This document shows, one piece after another, positions 1 through 9,162 of a DNA stretch of 64,000 bases; the stretch's first letter is position 1, and each line of letters starts with the position of its first letter. Made by a program: the position numbers and the translations under genes. The DNA is from Roseibium marinum (GTDB lineage Bacteria > Pseudomonadota > Alphaproteobacteria > Rhizobiales > Stappiaceae). Below the pieces are notes generated by a model. It was not told the origin of the DNA. It worked only from the letters and a program-made list of their open reading frames with translations, and ran no database searches. The stretch is taken from positions 310,001 through 374,000 of the forward strand of contig NZ_PPCN01000004.1 of assembly GCF_002906165.1 (NCBI RefSeq). The letters run 5' to 3'.

Positions 1-249
1 AGCTATGCCGTGATCGTGCGCGAATACCTGCCCGCGCGCGAAGCCGGCCAGCGTGTCGGGCTGGTGATCATGGCCACCATTTTAGGCATGGCGCTCGGCG
101 GCTGGCTCTCGGGATGGATCTACGACCTGACCGGCTCCTATGAGATGGCCTTCCTTAACGGCATCGCCTGGAACTTCGTCACAATCGCGATCATGGTCTT
201 CATTCTCATCAGCGGCCGCCCCCGACCCGCGGTCGCGGTAGGAAGATAA
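1..249 (+). CDS. MFS transporter, C-terminal fragment (cut by window edge)
   Basis: The frame is open from the first base and ends with TAA at 247-249. The visible ~82 residues are the last two membrane helices of a major facilitator superfamily permease. They include the GxxLGxxLGG-like stretch (ILGMALGGWLSG), a cytoplasmic-loop motif (WIYDLTGSYEMAF) and a final hydrophobic helix. The W[IL]xDxTGSY motif at the end of helix 11 is typical of MFS carriers. The substrate cannot be told from this part. The last dozen residues (SGRPRPAVAVGR) are low in information and are read across DNA that, on the other strand, encodes the end of a decayed FecCD permease. The C-terminus may therefore have been extended or altered by that junction. 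Confidence 0.8.
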   Translation, partial: SYAVIVREYLPAREAGQRVGLVIMATILGMALGGWLSGWIYDLTGSYEMAFLNGIAWNFVTIAIMVFILISGRPRPAVAVGR

Positions 250-376
250 AGAACACCCACCCGATCAGCCCGTGAGGATTCCGATAGGCATGTCCTAAAG
301 CGCCATCAGTGCGCGCCAGTATATCGGCCCAGATCAGGAAAACCGCTCCGAGCAGCAGCGCGGCAGGAAGGGCCAG
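209..376 (-). pseudogene. FecCD-type ABC permease, C-terminal relic
   Basis: Read on the minus strand, this stretch gives LPAALLLGAVFLIWADILART, then MPIGILTG in a shifted frame, then LIGWVFFIFL back in the first frame. That is the order seen at the end of FecCD iron-siderophore/cobalamin permeases (…SALxGAxxLxxADLLAR…ELPVGILTAxIGxPFFxxLL). Two compensating small indels flank the MPIGILTG block. Nothing FecCD-like can be seen upstream of about 376, and no partner binding protein or ATPase lies nearby. The relic overlaps the end of the MFS gene antiparallel to it. I read it as the remnant of a deleted siderophore-uptake locus. Confidence is moderate because only about 50 residues are left. Confidence 0.55.
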
Positions 377-603
377 GCCAGGGCCAGCTGTTTTATGAGA
401 TTTCTCCGTAATTTAAAGATGAAATTTTAAAAGCGGCCGTTCACAGGGAGTGAGCTTTCTCAACCACACAGGAACCCGGCGAATTTCCTCGATACGCGCT
501 CAGGTCAGACGCGGATGTTGAGCCTTCCGGCAAAACCACCCTGTGTGCCCCTTTAATTTCGATCCAGAGCCGGGTTCCGGAAAGCATCACCATCAAGTGA
601 ACA
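377..603. other. Intergenic stretch, no gene seen
   Basis: I find no credible coding frame, RNA gene or repeat here. It is moderately AT-rich around 400-435 and carries no clear promoter for a plus-strand gene. It separates the FecCD relic from the terminator of the chemoreceptor gene. Confidence 0.5.
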
Positions 604-641
604 AATTAAAACGGGAGGACCGTCAACAAACGGCCCTCCCG
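604..641 (-). terminator. Rho-independent terminator of the chemoreceptor gene
   Basis: On the minus strand an imperfect GC-rich stem (CGGGAGG-x-CCG paired with CGG-x-CCTCCCG, 8-nt loop) is followed by a T-rich tract (TTTTAATTTG). It lies about 36 bp after the stop codon of the chemoreceptor gene. Confidence 0.8.
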
Positions 642-676
642 GACAATATTGTTCCCGGCACAAATGAGCCGCGGTG

Positions 677-2707
677 TCAGGCTGCGTCGAGTTTCCCCAG
701 GAAATCGGAAAGCGCCTTGCGGAGGTTGCCACAATGCTGATCGACATCCGAGGAACAGACGCCGAGTTGCTCCGAGGTCTCGCTCACCGTGCGCACCGCC
801 AGATTCATCTGCTCCATGTTTTCTGAAACCCGTGTGGTCTGGGAAGCGGTTACCTGCGTGTTCTCCGCGATTTGCCGGGTTGCCGTACCCTGCTGCTCTA
901 CGGCTGCGGAAATGGACGCGGTGTTGGTGTCAACCTCCGTCATGGTGGTCGAAATCTGCTCGATTGCCGAAACCGCTTCTGTAGTCGAGGCCTGAATGGC
1001 GGCGATATGACCGCCGATCTCGTCGGTTGCCTTGGCGGTCTGGGTCGCCAGTTCCTTTACCTCGGCTGCCACCACAGCAAACCCCTTGCCCATCTCCCCG
1101 GCACGGGCCGCCTCGATGGTGGCATTGAGTGCAAGGAGATTTGTCTGCTCCGCGATTTCCTGAATGAGGGTGACCACCTGGCCGATCTTGTCGACTGCGT
1201 CGGCAAGGCCAGCAATCTTGTCGTTTGTCAGCGCCGCCTGGCTGCTTGCTGTGGCGACGACACCGGCCGTGGTGCTCACTTGGCGGCTGATCTCGGCGAT
1301 CGAGGCAGTCAGTTCTTCGGCAGCCGTCGCGACGGTTTCAACATTGCGGGAAGCGCTGTCGGCCGCATCCGCCGTGGACCCGACCATGGATTCGGAATTT
1401 CCCGCCGCTTCCGCCATGGTGTTTACAGCAGCGTGAAGAACCTGTGTCGAGCTTTCCAGTTCCACGAAATAGCTTTCCGTGCTCACCTTGAATTCCTCCG
1501 ACAGGCCTAGCAGCATGCTGCGGCGGTCTTCCGCTTGAGCCTCTTTCTGCCGGTCCATCTCTTCGGCCATCTGGCGCTGCTCGATGAGAGAGGTCCTAAA
1601 ACTGCCAAGAGCATCCCGCAGACGCCCGAGTTCATCTTTTGACGTCCACCCTGGAACGTCGGCTTCTAAATCACCGTCAGCAAGCCTTTTTGCGCATTCG
1701 GAAAGCTGCCCTGCCCGTCCGGCAAGCGTCCGGTTGAAATACAACCATCCGCCAATGGCAAGCACGATCATGACAAGTGTACCTGTGACCTGCATCAGTG
1801 TCGCCGACGAGCGCAAACTGTCGAGAGTGGCGATCCCTGCCTCCATGTCGGCGTGAATCAGCTCCTCTACCTCGTCCGCAAGCTGGATGAAGGAGTCAAA
1901 AGTTTCGTCAAAGGCGATATCCGCGCCGGAACCGGCCGTTTCCATGGACAGTGATTTTTCGCGCCGCTGATAGGCCAAGGCGATCAGCCGGTCGATATCG
2001 TCCAGGATAGCGGCATCTGCGGACAGGTCTGTCACACCGACCAAGGCTTCCTTGGCCTTCGCGAAACTGTCCGTCGCCTCGGCAAAGTCTTCGCCCTCAT
2101 CGCCACCAAGAATTTCCGCTACAAGCAGATGCCCGTGTGCAAGACGGTATCTGGCTTCGCCCGCGAGCCGTTGTGTCCGGGCGTCATCCGTCGCTGTGCT
2201 GGCAACGGTGGAAATCCTGTCAACCAGCTGATCATACAGTCCGTCGAATTCTTCATCCGCGCCTGACCCCACACCCTGCGCCTCCGACAGAGACGCATAA
2301 CGGGATTGGGTGGCAGCAATGAACTCGTCGACCGCCTCCTGTACGCGCTTGATCTTTTTGCGCGCCTCTTCCGACTGCGTCGGGAAAAATACACCCTCAT
2401 CATTCTTGCCGCCGTTCAGGATGGCATCTGTGTAGAATCTGGTTTCTTCCAGAAGATGCCAGACCTCGTCGATGCTTTCCCCGTCATCCCCCGACATGAT
2501 CTCCTCAAACAGCAAATGTGCGTGCGTTGCGGTGAGCTTTATCTCCATGGCCGCATCCCCGAGCGGCGCTAGCTCTTCTCCGAGCGCGCGTCCTTCCTCT
2601 CCGACTTTTCTCTGTAGATTGTGTGTCAGATAACCAGCCAAAATCGACACAAACAACAGCATACAAAATACAGAAATCAATTTACCGGATATACTATGCC
2701 TTAACAT
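677..2707 (-). CDS. Methyl-accepting chemotaxis protein with HAMP domain
   Basis: This is a membrane chemoreceptor that passes ligand or redox signals to the CheA/CheW array. The N-terminal helix ([20 protein letters not shown]) is followed by a roughly 300-residue helical sensory region with two similar halves (AxxHxLLxEIxxGDxGE occurs twice). A second membrane helix ([18 protein letters not shown]), a HAMP segment ([13 protein letters not shown]) and the conserved signalling hairpin ([19 protein letters not shown]) follow. I chose the ATG at 2707 (676 residues) because a GAGG lies 9 nt before it. An upstream ATG at 2767 adds 20 residues with no ribosome site. The duplicated ectodomain resembles HBM/four-helix-bundle sensors. 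The ligand is unknown and no che genes are nearby. Confidence 0.92.
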   Translation of the reverse strand: MLRHSISGKLISVFCMLLFVSILAGYLTHNLQRKVGEEGRALGEELAPLGDAAMEIKLTATHAHLLFEEIMSGDDGESIDEVWHLLEETRFYTDAILNGGKNDEGVFFPTQSEEARKKIKRVQEAVDEFIAATQSRYASLSEAQGVGSGADEEFDGLYDQLVDRISTVASTATDDARTQRLAGEARYRLAHGHLLVAEILGGDEGEDFAEATDSFAKAKEALVGVTDLSADAAILDDIDRLIALAYQRREKSLSMETAGSGADIAFDETFDSFIQLADEVEELIHADMEAGIATLDSLRSSATLMQVTGTLVMIVLAIGGWLYFNRTLAGRAGQLSECAKRLADGDLEADVPGWTSKDELGRLRDALGSFRTSLIEQRQMAEEMDRQKEAQAEDRRSMLLGLSEEFKVSTESYFVELESSTQVLHAAVNTMAEAAGNSESMVGSTADAADSASRNVETVATAAEELTASIAEISRQVSTTAGVVATASSQAALTNDKIAGLADAVDKIGQVVTLIQEIAEQTNLLALNATIEAARAGEMGKGFAVVAAEVKELATQTAKATDEIGGHIAAIQASTTEAVSAIEQISTTMTEVDTNTASISAAVEQQGTATRQIAENTQVTASQTTRVSENMEQMNLAVRTVSETSEQLGVCSSDVDQHCGNLRKALSDFLGKLDAA

Positions 2708-2960
2708 TCCCAGCAGCCTCAAAGTTGAACATGATGAGATCCAACCTAAAGCACTAAAATTAATCATAAATTACTTAGCTTAACATCATTAATATTGATA
2801 ATTATCAGAATAGAAAAGATTACATTGATGAAATTTACAAAATACACTGCAGATAAATGCTGACCATTCTTTCGAAATTTCCCCGCACGAGGCGAATGAA
2901 AAACAACTCTCCTCCTCTCAACCCTTGCCATCCCTTTCCAAAAATCCTACCTCCGGGACC

Positions 2961-5045
2961 ATGAAACAGGATGCTTTTCCCCCGCGCGCCGACGCGCGCC
3001 CCCTCACCCATCAGACCCACGGCATTTCCCGTCAGGACGATTATGACTGGCTCCGCGCCGAAAACTGGCAGGAGGTCATGCGGGATCCATCCGTTCTGGC
3101 TGAGGATATCCGCGCCTATCTGGAGGCCGAAAACGCCTATCAGGACGCGCAGATGGCCCCGACAGGCAAACTGCAGGAACAGCTCTTTGCGGAGATGCGC
3201 GGCCGCATCAAGGAGGACGACAGTTCCGTTCCGTCCCCCGACGGGCCCTATGCATATGGCCTGAGGTTCGAAACAGGCGGCCAGCAGCCGATTTTCTTCC
3301 GCACACCGCGAGACGGTGGCGAGGAGACGGTGCTGCTGCACGGTGACCGGGAAGCCGAAGGCAGACCCTATTTCAAGCTTGGCGGCGCCGGCCAGTCTCC
3401 GGATCACAAGCTGCTTGCCTGGGCTTATGACGACAAGGGCTCGGAATTCTATTCCCTGCGGATCCGCGACACCGCCACCGGCAAGGACATGGACTACCTG
3501 ATCGAGGACACCGCAGGCGGCGGCGTGTTCTCCACCGACGGCAAATTCGTCTTCTATATCCGCCTCGACGCCAACCATCGGCCCTCGAAGCTCTTCCGCC
3601 ATGAAATCGGCACGGACCCGGCAAAGGACGTGCTGGTTTACGAGGAACAGGACGCCGGCTTCTTCATGAGCGTGGGCAAGACCCAGTCGGGCGAGACGAT
3701 CGTGATCGAGATCCACGACCACGAAACCTCCGAAGTCTGGATGATCCCGGCTAACTTGCCGGCATCGGATCCGGTGCTGATCGCGCCGCGCGAGACCGGC
3801 ATCGAATATTCCGTCGATGACAATGGCGGCATGCTCTACATACTCACCAATGCCGGGGATGCGGAAGACTTCAAGATCGTCACCGCGCCGAAAGACAATC
3901 CGGGCCGGGACAACTGGACGGACCTGGTGGACCACAAGCCCGGCTGCCTGATCCTGTCCCATTGTGTCTACAAGTCGTTCATGACCCGGCTGGAGCGCGA
4001 GGACGGTCTGCCGCGCATCGTCATCCGCCGGCTGGCGGACAATATCGAGCATTCCATCGCCTTCGACGAGGAGGCCTATTCGCTGGGCCTCGGTGGTGGC
4101 TACGAGTTCGATACGGCGACCATCCGCTTTACCTATTCATCCATGACCACCCCGTCGCAGACCTTCGACTACAATGTCGAAACCCGCGAACGGGTACTCA
4201 GGAAGGAACAGGAAGTCCCCTCCGGTCACAAGGCCGCGGATTACGTTACCCGCCGCCTGATGGCCCCGGCGGCGGATGGCGAGACCGTGCCAATCTCCGT
4301 TCTTTACCGCAAGGACACCAGGCTCGACGGCTCCGCCCCGCTTCTGCTTTACGGGTATGGCTCCTATGGTATGACCATTCCGGCGAGCTTCAACACCAAC
4401 AGCCTTTCGCTGGTGGACCGGGGTTTCGTCTATGCCATAGCCCATATCCGAGGCGGCAAGGACAAGGGCTTCCGCTGGTACAAGGACGGCCGCCGGGAGA
4501 CAAAGAAGAACACCTTCACGGATTTCATCGCCGCGGCCGATCATCTGGTGGCGGAGAATTTCACCGCCCACGACAGGATCGTCGCCCAGGGCGGCTCCGC
4601 CGGCGGCATGCTGATGGGCGCCATCGCCAATCTCGCGCCAACGAAATTCGGCGGCATCCTCGCAGAGGTTCCCTTTGTCGACGTGCTGAACACCATGCTG
4701 GACGACACCCTGCCGCTGACCCCGCCGGAATGGCCGGAATGGGGCAATCCGGTCACCGACAAGGACGCCTACGAATATATCGCGTCCTATTCCCCTTACG
4801 ACAATGTCGTGGCGCAGGACTATCCGGCGATCCTGGCGGTCGCGGGCCTCACCGACCCGCGCGTCACCTATTGGGAACCCGCCAAATGGGTGGCTAAACT
4901 GCGCACACTCAAAACCGGCGACAGCCTGCTGATGCTGAAGACCAACATGGAAGCCGGCCACGGCGGCGCCTCCGGCCGCTTCGACCGGCTGAAGGAAGTC
5001 GCCCTCAACCAGGCTTTCGCCCTGATGGTGGCCGGCAAGGCATAG
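2961..5045 (+). CDS. ptrB: Oligopeptidase B (S9A prolyl-oligopeptidase family)
   Basis: This serine peptidase cuts short peptides after Arg or Lys and is usually cytosolic. The protein has 694 residues, the family's usual size. An N-terminal region and beta-propeller are followed by an alpha/beta-hydrolase domain. The nucleophile is in GGSAGGM (Ser546), with Asp632 in GLTDPRV and His667 in AGHGG. The spacing matches E. coli PtrB, where the triad is Ser532/Asp617/His652. The N-terminal HGISRQDDYDWLR block is also typical of the family. The ATG at 2961 is preferred over a TTG at 2925. The gene is divergent from the chemoreceptor across about 250 bp of AT-rich DNA and appears to be monocistronic. 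Confidence 0.95.
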   Translation: MKQDAFPPRADARPLTHQTHGISRQDDYDWLRAENWQEVMRDPSVLAEDIRAYLEAENAYQDAQMAPTGKLQEQLFAEMRGRIKEDDSSVPSPDGPYAYGLRFETGGQQPIFFRTPRDGGEETVLLHGDREAEGRPYFKLGGAGQSPDHKLLAWAYDDKGSEFYSLRIRDTATGKDMDYLIEDTAGGGVFSTDGKFVFYIRLDANHRPSKLFRHEIGTDPAKDVLVYEEQDAGFFMSVGKTQSGETIVIEIHDHETSEVWMIPANLPASDPVLIAPRETGIEYSVDDNGGMLYILTNAGDAEDFKIVTAPKDNPGRDNWTDLVDHKPGCLILSHCVYKSFMTRLEREDGLPRIVIRRLADNIEHSIAFDEEAYSLGLGGGYEFDTATIRFTYSSMTTPSQTFDYNVETRERVLRKEQEVPSGHKAADYVTRRLMAPAADGETVPISVLYRKDTRLDGSAPLLLYGYGSYGMTIPASFNTNSLSLVDRGFVYAIAHIRGGKDKGFRWYKDGRRETKKNTFTDFIAAADHLVAENFTAHDRIVAQGGSAGGMLMGAIANLAPTKFGGILAEVPFVDVLNTMLDDTLPLTPPEWPEWGNPVTDKDAYEYIASYSPYDNVVAQDYPAILAVAGLTDPRVTYWEPAKWVAKLRTLKTGDSLLMLKTNMEAGHGGASGRFDRLKEVALNQAFALMVAGKA

Positions 5046-5096
5046 GCGCCCGGGCCCTCGTCCGCGAAAAGCCGCTCACGCATATGTGAGACCCGG

Positions 5097-5120
5097 ACCG
5101 GACCCGACAGCGGGTCCGGT
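5097..5120 (+). terminator. Stem-loop after oligopeptidase B
   Basis: A perfect 10-bp stem (ACCGGACCCG / CGGGTCCGGT) with a 4-nt loop is followed by ATTTCCTTT. It lies about 50 bp after the ptrB stop. The T tract is weak, so termination efficiency is uncertain. Confidence 0.65.
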
Positions 5121-5192
5121 ATTTCCTTTGATCTCAAATCGCTTAGGTTGTTTTGCCACGACGAAGAAAGCAAAACGCCTGAGGATTGAGCC

Positions 5193-6767
5193 ATGACGAA
5201 GCCGCCACGCCGCGAGGTCCTGTTTGCCGCCGCCCTGTTCGCATCGGCCACGCTTGCCGAAGCCGCCGAGTTGCGCTGGTCGTCGCCGACCGATCCGCAG
5301 ACCATGGATCCGCATGCCGTCAGCTCCGCTCCCGTGCTCGGATTTCTGAACAATGTCTATGAGGGTCTGGTCCGGCGCGACAAGGACATGGCGATCGAGG
5401 GGTCATTGGCCGAAAGCTGGGAGCCGCTCGGCGGCGCTGGCTGGCGCTTTCATCTGCGTGAGGGTGTGAAGTTTCACGACGGTGCGGACTTCACCGCCGA
5501 GGACGTACTGTTTTCCTATGAGCGTGCCTCATCCGAAGCCTCGGATGTGAGCTCCTGGTTCGCTCCCGTCAGGGAGGTCAGGGCCGTCGACGATTACACG
5601 GTCGACTTTCTGACCAACGCTCCCGATCCGATCTTTCCCGATTCCATCGCCAATTTCATGATCCTGGACAAGGACTGGGCAAAGGCCAACGGGGCGGAGC
5701 TGCCGGCGAAGGAAACGCAAACCCACGCGACACTCAACGCCAATGGCACCGGCCCCTTCAAACTGGTCGCGCGGGAGCCGGGTGTCGAGACTGTCCTTGA
5801 GGCGAATAATAGCTGGTGGGACGAGCCGCGGCATAATCTCACCAGGGCAACCTTCATTCCCATTGCCAACCCGGCAACGGCGGTTGCAGCTCTTTTGAGC
5901 GGCCAGGTCGACCTGATCGATCCGGTGCCGGTTCAGGATGTCGACCGTATCAGGCGCAATGACGGCCTGACCCTGCATCAGGGCATCGAGGCCCGCGTCA
6001 TCATGCTGGGTTTCGGCCATCAGCACGACGGGTTGACCTCATCGAAGGGAACGGTCGGTAAAAATCCATTTCAGGATGTCAGGGTCCGCAAGGCCGTGCA
6101 GAAAGCCATCAATGCGGAGGCGCTGGTCGACAAGATCATGCGCGGCAACGCGGAAGTCGCCAGCCAGCTCGTCAGTGCACAGATGAAGGGCTACAGCAAA
6201 GCGGCGAGCGAACGGCTCGGATATGATCCGCAAGGCGCCAGGGCGCTGCTGGCGGAAGCCGGCTACCCGGACGGCTTTTCATTCGGTCTGAAATGCACCA
6301 ATGACCGCTACATCAACGATGAGGCCCTGTGCAGGGCGATTGCGGCGATGCTGAGCCAGGCTGGAATGAAGGCCGAGCTCACCACCATTCCGGTGCGCAA
6401 TTACTGGCCGGAATTGCGGGCGGGCAATTTCGACATGTATCTGCTCGGCTGGTCGCCGGGAACCTTCGACGCCGAACATCCGATCCGTTTCCTGGTTACG
6501 ACCAGGGACGATGACAAGAAGCTCGGAAGCTGGAATTTCGGCGGGTATTCCAATGCACGGGTGGATGAATTGCTGCCGCGGATTCAGCAGGAAATCGACC
6601 CGGACAGCCGCCAGGCAATGCTGGACGAAGTTGCCGGGATCGTCCGCGACGACGTGGTCTATGTTCCCCTGCACATCCAGCCGCTGCTCTGGGGATCTAA
6701 ATCCAATATCGACCTGACCCAGCGCGCGGACAATTTCCTGATGCTGCGCTGGGTTTCGGTCAACTAA
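5193..6767 (+). CDS. Peptide/nickel-type ABC transporter substrate-binding protein (SBP_bac_5)
   Basis: This is a periplasmic solute receptor of 524 residues, the usual length of cluster C binding proteins. It has a Sec signal peptide (hydrophobic core FAAALFASATLAEA). Typical markers follow: the N-terminal block DPQTMDPH, the family signature region WRFHLREGVKFHDGADFTAEDV, and NGTGPFKLV. The substrate is probably a di- or oligopeptide, but other ligands such as opines or glutathione are possible. No permease or ATPase genes of this system flank it, so it is an orphan receptor in this window. A strong palindrome downstream (6795-6858) may end its transcript. Confidence 0.9.
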   Translation: MTKPPRREVLFAAALFASATLAEAAELRWSSPTDPQTMDPHAVSSAPVLGFLNNVYEGLVRRDKDMAIEGSLAESWEPLGGAGWRFHLREGVKFHDGADFTAEDVLFSYERASSEASDVSSWFAPVREVRAVDDYTVDFLTNAPDPIFPDSIANFMILDKDWAKANGAELPAKETQTHATLNANGTGPFKLVAREPGVETVLEANNSWWDEPRHNLTRATFIPIANPATAVAALLSGQVDLIDPVPVQDVDRIRRNDGLTLHQGIEARVIMLGFGHQHDGLTSSKGTVGKNPFQDVRVRKAVQKAINAEALVDKIMRGNAEVASQLVSAQMKGYSKAASERLGYDPQGARALLAEAGYPDGFSFGLKCTNDRYINDEALCRAIAAMLSQAGMKAELTTIPVRNYWPELRAGNFDMYLLGWSPGTFDAEHPIRFLVTTRDDDKKLGSWNFGGYSNARVDELLPRIQQEIDPDSRQAMLDEVAGIVRDDVVYVPLHIQPLLWGSKSNIDLTQRADNFLMLRWVSVN

Positions 6768-6794
6768 GACGGGTCGCGTTCAAGCGGATTCATG

Positions 6795-6858
6795 GATTCA
6801 GGAAGACGCCCGAGGCGGCGTTTGCATTGCAAATGCGTTCGGGCGATTTCCTGAATTC
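6795..6858. repeat. 64-bp imperfect palindrome downstream of the binding-protein gene
   Basis: The left arm starts GATTCAGGAAGACGCCCGA and the right arm ends TCGGGCGATTTCCTGAATTC. Between them a second dyad (GCGTTTGCA / TGCAAATGC) forms the tip, so nearly the whole 64 bp folds into one long hairpin. No T tract follows on either strand. It could work as a 3' mRNA stabiliser or terminator, or be a REP-like repeat. It stands alone in this window. Confidence 0.6.
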
Positions 6859-7003
6859 AATTTGACGCGGCACGCTTTGGAGCGCAGAAGCGGATCGTGA
6901 CTTGATTTTGTCCAGGTCTTCGGATCAAGTCCAGGGTATTGCAAATCAGTCGTTTGACTTGCCTGATTTGCACTCCCCAACGCGCAGATCACTGGAGTTC
7001 ACC

Positions 7004-7387
7004 ATGCACCGCATAACCCGCAGTTCCCTGCCAGCGGCCCGTGGTCTGAAGACCGGCCTGCGCCTTGCCGCGATCCTCACGAGCGCGCTCGGGCTGGCCG
7101 CCTGCCAGCAGTATCAGACACCCTCCGATCTGCTCTTTGCCCCCGGATTCAGCACGACCCGGCAGAACATCCCCTATACCTACAACACACCGTATGACTG
7201 CCGGAACTTCAGCGGCTCCGGCTGGAAGGCGATCGCCAGCGGGCTGGTGCACAACTTCGGTGACCAATACCGGATTTCGCAAGCCGGGTGCTTCAAGACC
7301 AGGTCGGAATGCCAGGCTTATCTCACCGTCATGCACAGCTATATCGACGTTCCGCGCTTCATGCGCTGCAACCCCTATACAGCGTGA
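7004..7387 (+). CDS. Small putative lipoprotein of unknown function
   Basis: The protein has 127 residues. An N-terminal basic and hydrophobic segment ends in a lipobox-like LGLAAC, suggesting a lipid-anchored periplasmic protein. The mature part is rich in aromatic residues and has four further cysteines (CRNF, CFKTRSEC, MRCN), so disulphides are likely. I recognise no named domain. Adenylate/guanylate or transport motifs are absent. The start ATG at 7004 has GGAG 6 nt upstream. A 263-bp MITE-like element begins 25 bp after its stop codon. Confidence 0.7.
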   Translation: MHRITRSSLPAARGLKTGLRLAAILTSALGLAACQQYQTPSDLLFAPGFSTTRQNIPYTYNTPYDCRNFSGSGWKAIASGLVHNFGDQYRISQAGCFKTRSECQAYLTVMHSYIDVPRFMRCNPYTA

Positions 7388-7412
7388 GACCGGTTACACT
7401 CCGGCACCTGGA

Positions 7413-7675
7413 ATACCAACCTCAATAAATAGGAACCCATTTGATGGCCTTTTTCCTGTCTGCCGGCAAGGCGCGTTGCACAGAACGGCCTGCTTGGCCG
7501 TTCAAGCAGCGCAACGCTGTCCGGCGGGCTGGAAAAAGCCACCGAAGGCCGCGACTGGAACCTGTTCCGCCACGTCGCGCGTCTTGGCCGATGTCCCACA
7601 TCGCCCTGCAACACGCTCCTCGCGGAACAGGATCCAGTCGCGGTCAAATAGGTTCTTATTTATTGAGGTTGGTAT
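7413..7675. mobile_element. MITE-like element with 33-bp terminal inverted repeats
   Basis: The left end 7413-7445 (ATACCAACCTCAATAAATA…) and the right end 7643-7675 are inverted copies that match at all but two or three positions. Inside are two further dyads. One pairs the region near 7447-7480 with 7506-7540 (GCGCGTTGC / GCGCAACGC; CCTTTTTCC / GGAAAAAGCC), capped by AACGGCC-TGCTT-GGCCGTT. The other pairs CGACTGGAACCTGTTCCGC with GCGGAACAGGATCCAGTCG. There is no transposase. The outermost bases include TA at both ends, compatible with a TA-targeting (IS630/Tc1- or IS427-like) parent. The right repeat supplies the last codons and stop of the GNAT gene. Confidence 0.7.
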
Positions 7676-8157
7676 AACGCCTTGCGAAAAAAGACCGTCT
7701 CGCTGATCGGCGTCTCATAATAGGCCGGGATTTCCTCGAACCCCGCGGCCCTGTAGAGCTTGATGGCCCCTGTCATCGACGGCAGTGTATCCAGAAGCAT
7801 CTCGCGATACCCGGCGTGTGTGGCGGTTGCCAGAACCCGGTCGATCAGGGCCCCGCCAACGCCGCGTCCGCGCCCGGCAGGCAGGACGTAGAGCCGCTTC
7901 ATTTCGCAGGCGCCCTTGTCCGCGAACGGGCGCAACCCCACGCAGCCAAGGCTGCTGCCATCCGGATCTTTCGCCAGGTAAAGGCCCCCGGACGGCCGGG
8001 AATATTTGCCCGGCATGCCGGCCAGTTCTTCCTCGAAGCCCTGATAGGAGAGATCGATCCCCAGCCAGTCCACATAGGCCCGGAACAGGGATTTGACCAC
8101 GTCCAGATCTTCAGCCGTTTCAACCGAAGATATTGCAAAGTGATTGAGGGGCACCAT
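7660..8157 (-). CDS. GNAT-family N-acetyltransferase
   Basis: This is a 165-residue acetyl-CoA-dependent acyltransferase. The acetyl-CoA loop is visible as RLYVLPAGRGRGVGGALID (RGxGxG/A type), followed by the C-terminal MTGAIKLYRAAGFEEIPAYY block typical of the fold. The target is unknown, whether an amino acid, small molecule or antibiotic. Its last residues (LYQPQ and the stop) are read from the inverted repeat of the adjacent MITE-like element. The natural C-terminus has therefore probably been replaced after the core fold, and activity could still be intact. The start ATG at 8157 fits the usual family N-terminus (FAISSVETAEDLDVVKSLF). Confidence 0.88.
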   Translation of the reverse strand: MVPLNHFAISSVETAEDLDVVKSLFRAYVDWLGIDLSYQGFEEELAGMPGKYSRPSGGLYLAKDPDGSSLGCVGLRPFADKGACEMKRLYVLPAGRGRGVGGALIDRVLATATHAGYREMLLDTLPSMTGAIKLYRAAGFEEIPAYYETPISETVFFRKALYQPQ

Positions 8158-8187
8158 TGGACTGCATCTTGTGAGGAGAATCGCCGG

Positions 8188-9120
8188 TCAGTTTGAGGTG
8201 GTTCCAACCGGCGGAAGGGCTTTCAGATAGGCGGCGATTGCCTCCCGGTCGCTGGCTGGAAGCCTGGCCATATTTTCCTGAACATGAACCATTTCGCCGC
8301 CGACAGAATCATATTCTGGGGTAAAGCCGCTTTCAAGATAATAGGCAATGTCGGCGGCGCTCCAACTGCCGAAGCCGCCTTCAACCGGCGTGATGTTGGG
8401 GATCTTTCCCTCGCCCGTCGGCGCGGGTGCGCCGCCCAGCCAGTCGGCAAGAACCAGCCCGCCGGCAAAATCGCGCGGAGTGTGGCACTCGCCGCAATGG
8501 CCGGGACCTTCGGCAAGATAGCGGCCGCGCTCCCACAGGGTCCGGTCGGCTTCAACCCCGCTTTCCGGCGCGGCAATCACCGGCGCGGGGTCCAGATAAA
8601 GGCGCTTCCACAGCCCCAAGCCACGGCGGATATTGAACGGAAATCCGAGTTCGTGCGGCGCGGCCTTTCCTTCGACGGCCGGCAGAGAATTCAGAAAAGC
8701 GAAGAGATCGCCCAGATCGGTTCCGCTCATTCTGGCATAAGAGGTGTAGGGAAATGCCGGGTACAGATTTTCGCCGTCCGGTGACGTGCCGTGGGTCATC
8801 GCGTTGGCGAAATCGACAAGCGACCATGCGCCGATACCGTCAGCCTGGCTCGGGGAAATATTGGGCGCGACAAAAACGCCGAACGGCGTTTCCAGTCTCA
8901 GCCCGCCACCCAGCCTGAACAGATCCTCACCATTGGCGCTCTTCGCGGCGTGGCACGAGGCGCAGCCGCCCGCCCAGAAGACCAGTTCGCCCCTCGCCGC
9001 ATCCCCTACCTTCAGGAGGGCGGCGTCTTGCGCACTCATGCGAGTCGGTGCGGAAAGGCCCCATCCAATGCCCGCCCCGGCCAGGACGAGCACAAGAGCG
9101 GCGATCACAGCCTTTTTCAT
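8188..9120 (-). CDS. Exported di-haem cytochrome c
   Basis: The protein has 310 residues with an N-terminal signal anchor (AVIAALVLVLAGAGIGWGL). Two c-type haem sites are visible, CASCH (Cys53/Cys56/His57) and CGECH (Cys209/Cys212/His213), each in a cytochrome-c fold with a distal Met (for example NPxxP-like NISPSQ and ITPVEGG loops). It resembles the di- or tri-haem subunits of alcohol/aldehyde or sorbitol dehydrogenases, but only two haem motifs are present and no dehydrogenase gene is adjacent. It probably carries electrons in the periplasm. The gene after it on the same strand upstream encodes cytochrome c', and the 42-bp gap suggests co-transcription from 9624. Confidence 0.88.
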   Translation of the reverse strand: MKKAVIAALVLVLAGAGIGWGLSAPTRMSAQDAALLKVGDAARGELVFWAGGCASCHAAKSANGEDLFRLGGGLRLETPFGVFVAPNISPSQADGIGAWSLVDFANAMTHGTSPDGENLYPAFPYTSYARMSGTDLGDLFAFLNSLPAVEGKAAPHELGFPFNIRRGLGLWKRLYLDPAPVIAAPESGVEADRTLWERGRYLAEGPGHCGECHTPRDFAGGLVLADWLGGAPAPTGEGKIPNITPVEGGFGSWSAADIAYYLESGFTPEYDSVGGEMVHVQENMARLPASDREAIAAYLKALPPVGTTSN

Positions 9121-9162
9121 CGGGCCTCTCCGACCATTTTTGAATACCCGGTTCGCGTCCGG

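Noticed and set aside
2835-4052. 405-codon frame opposite oligopeptidase B
   Set aside because: Shadow of ptrB; no recognisable domain.
7441-7706. Short open frames inside the first MITE-like element
   Set aside because: They arise from the inverted repeats; no start signal, no domain, and they cross the repeat ends.
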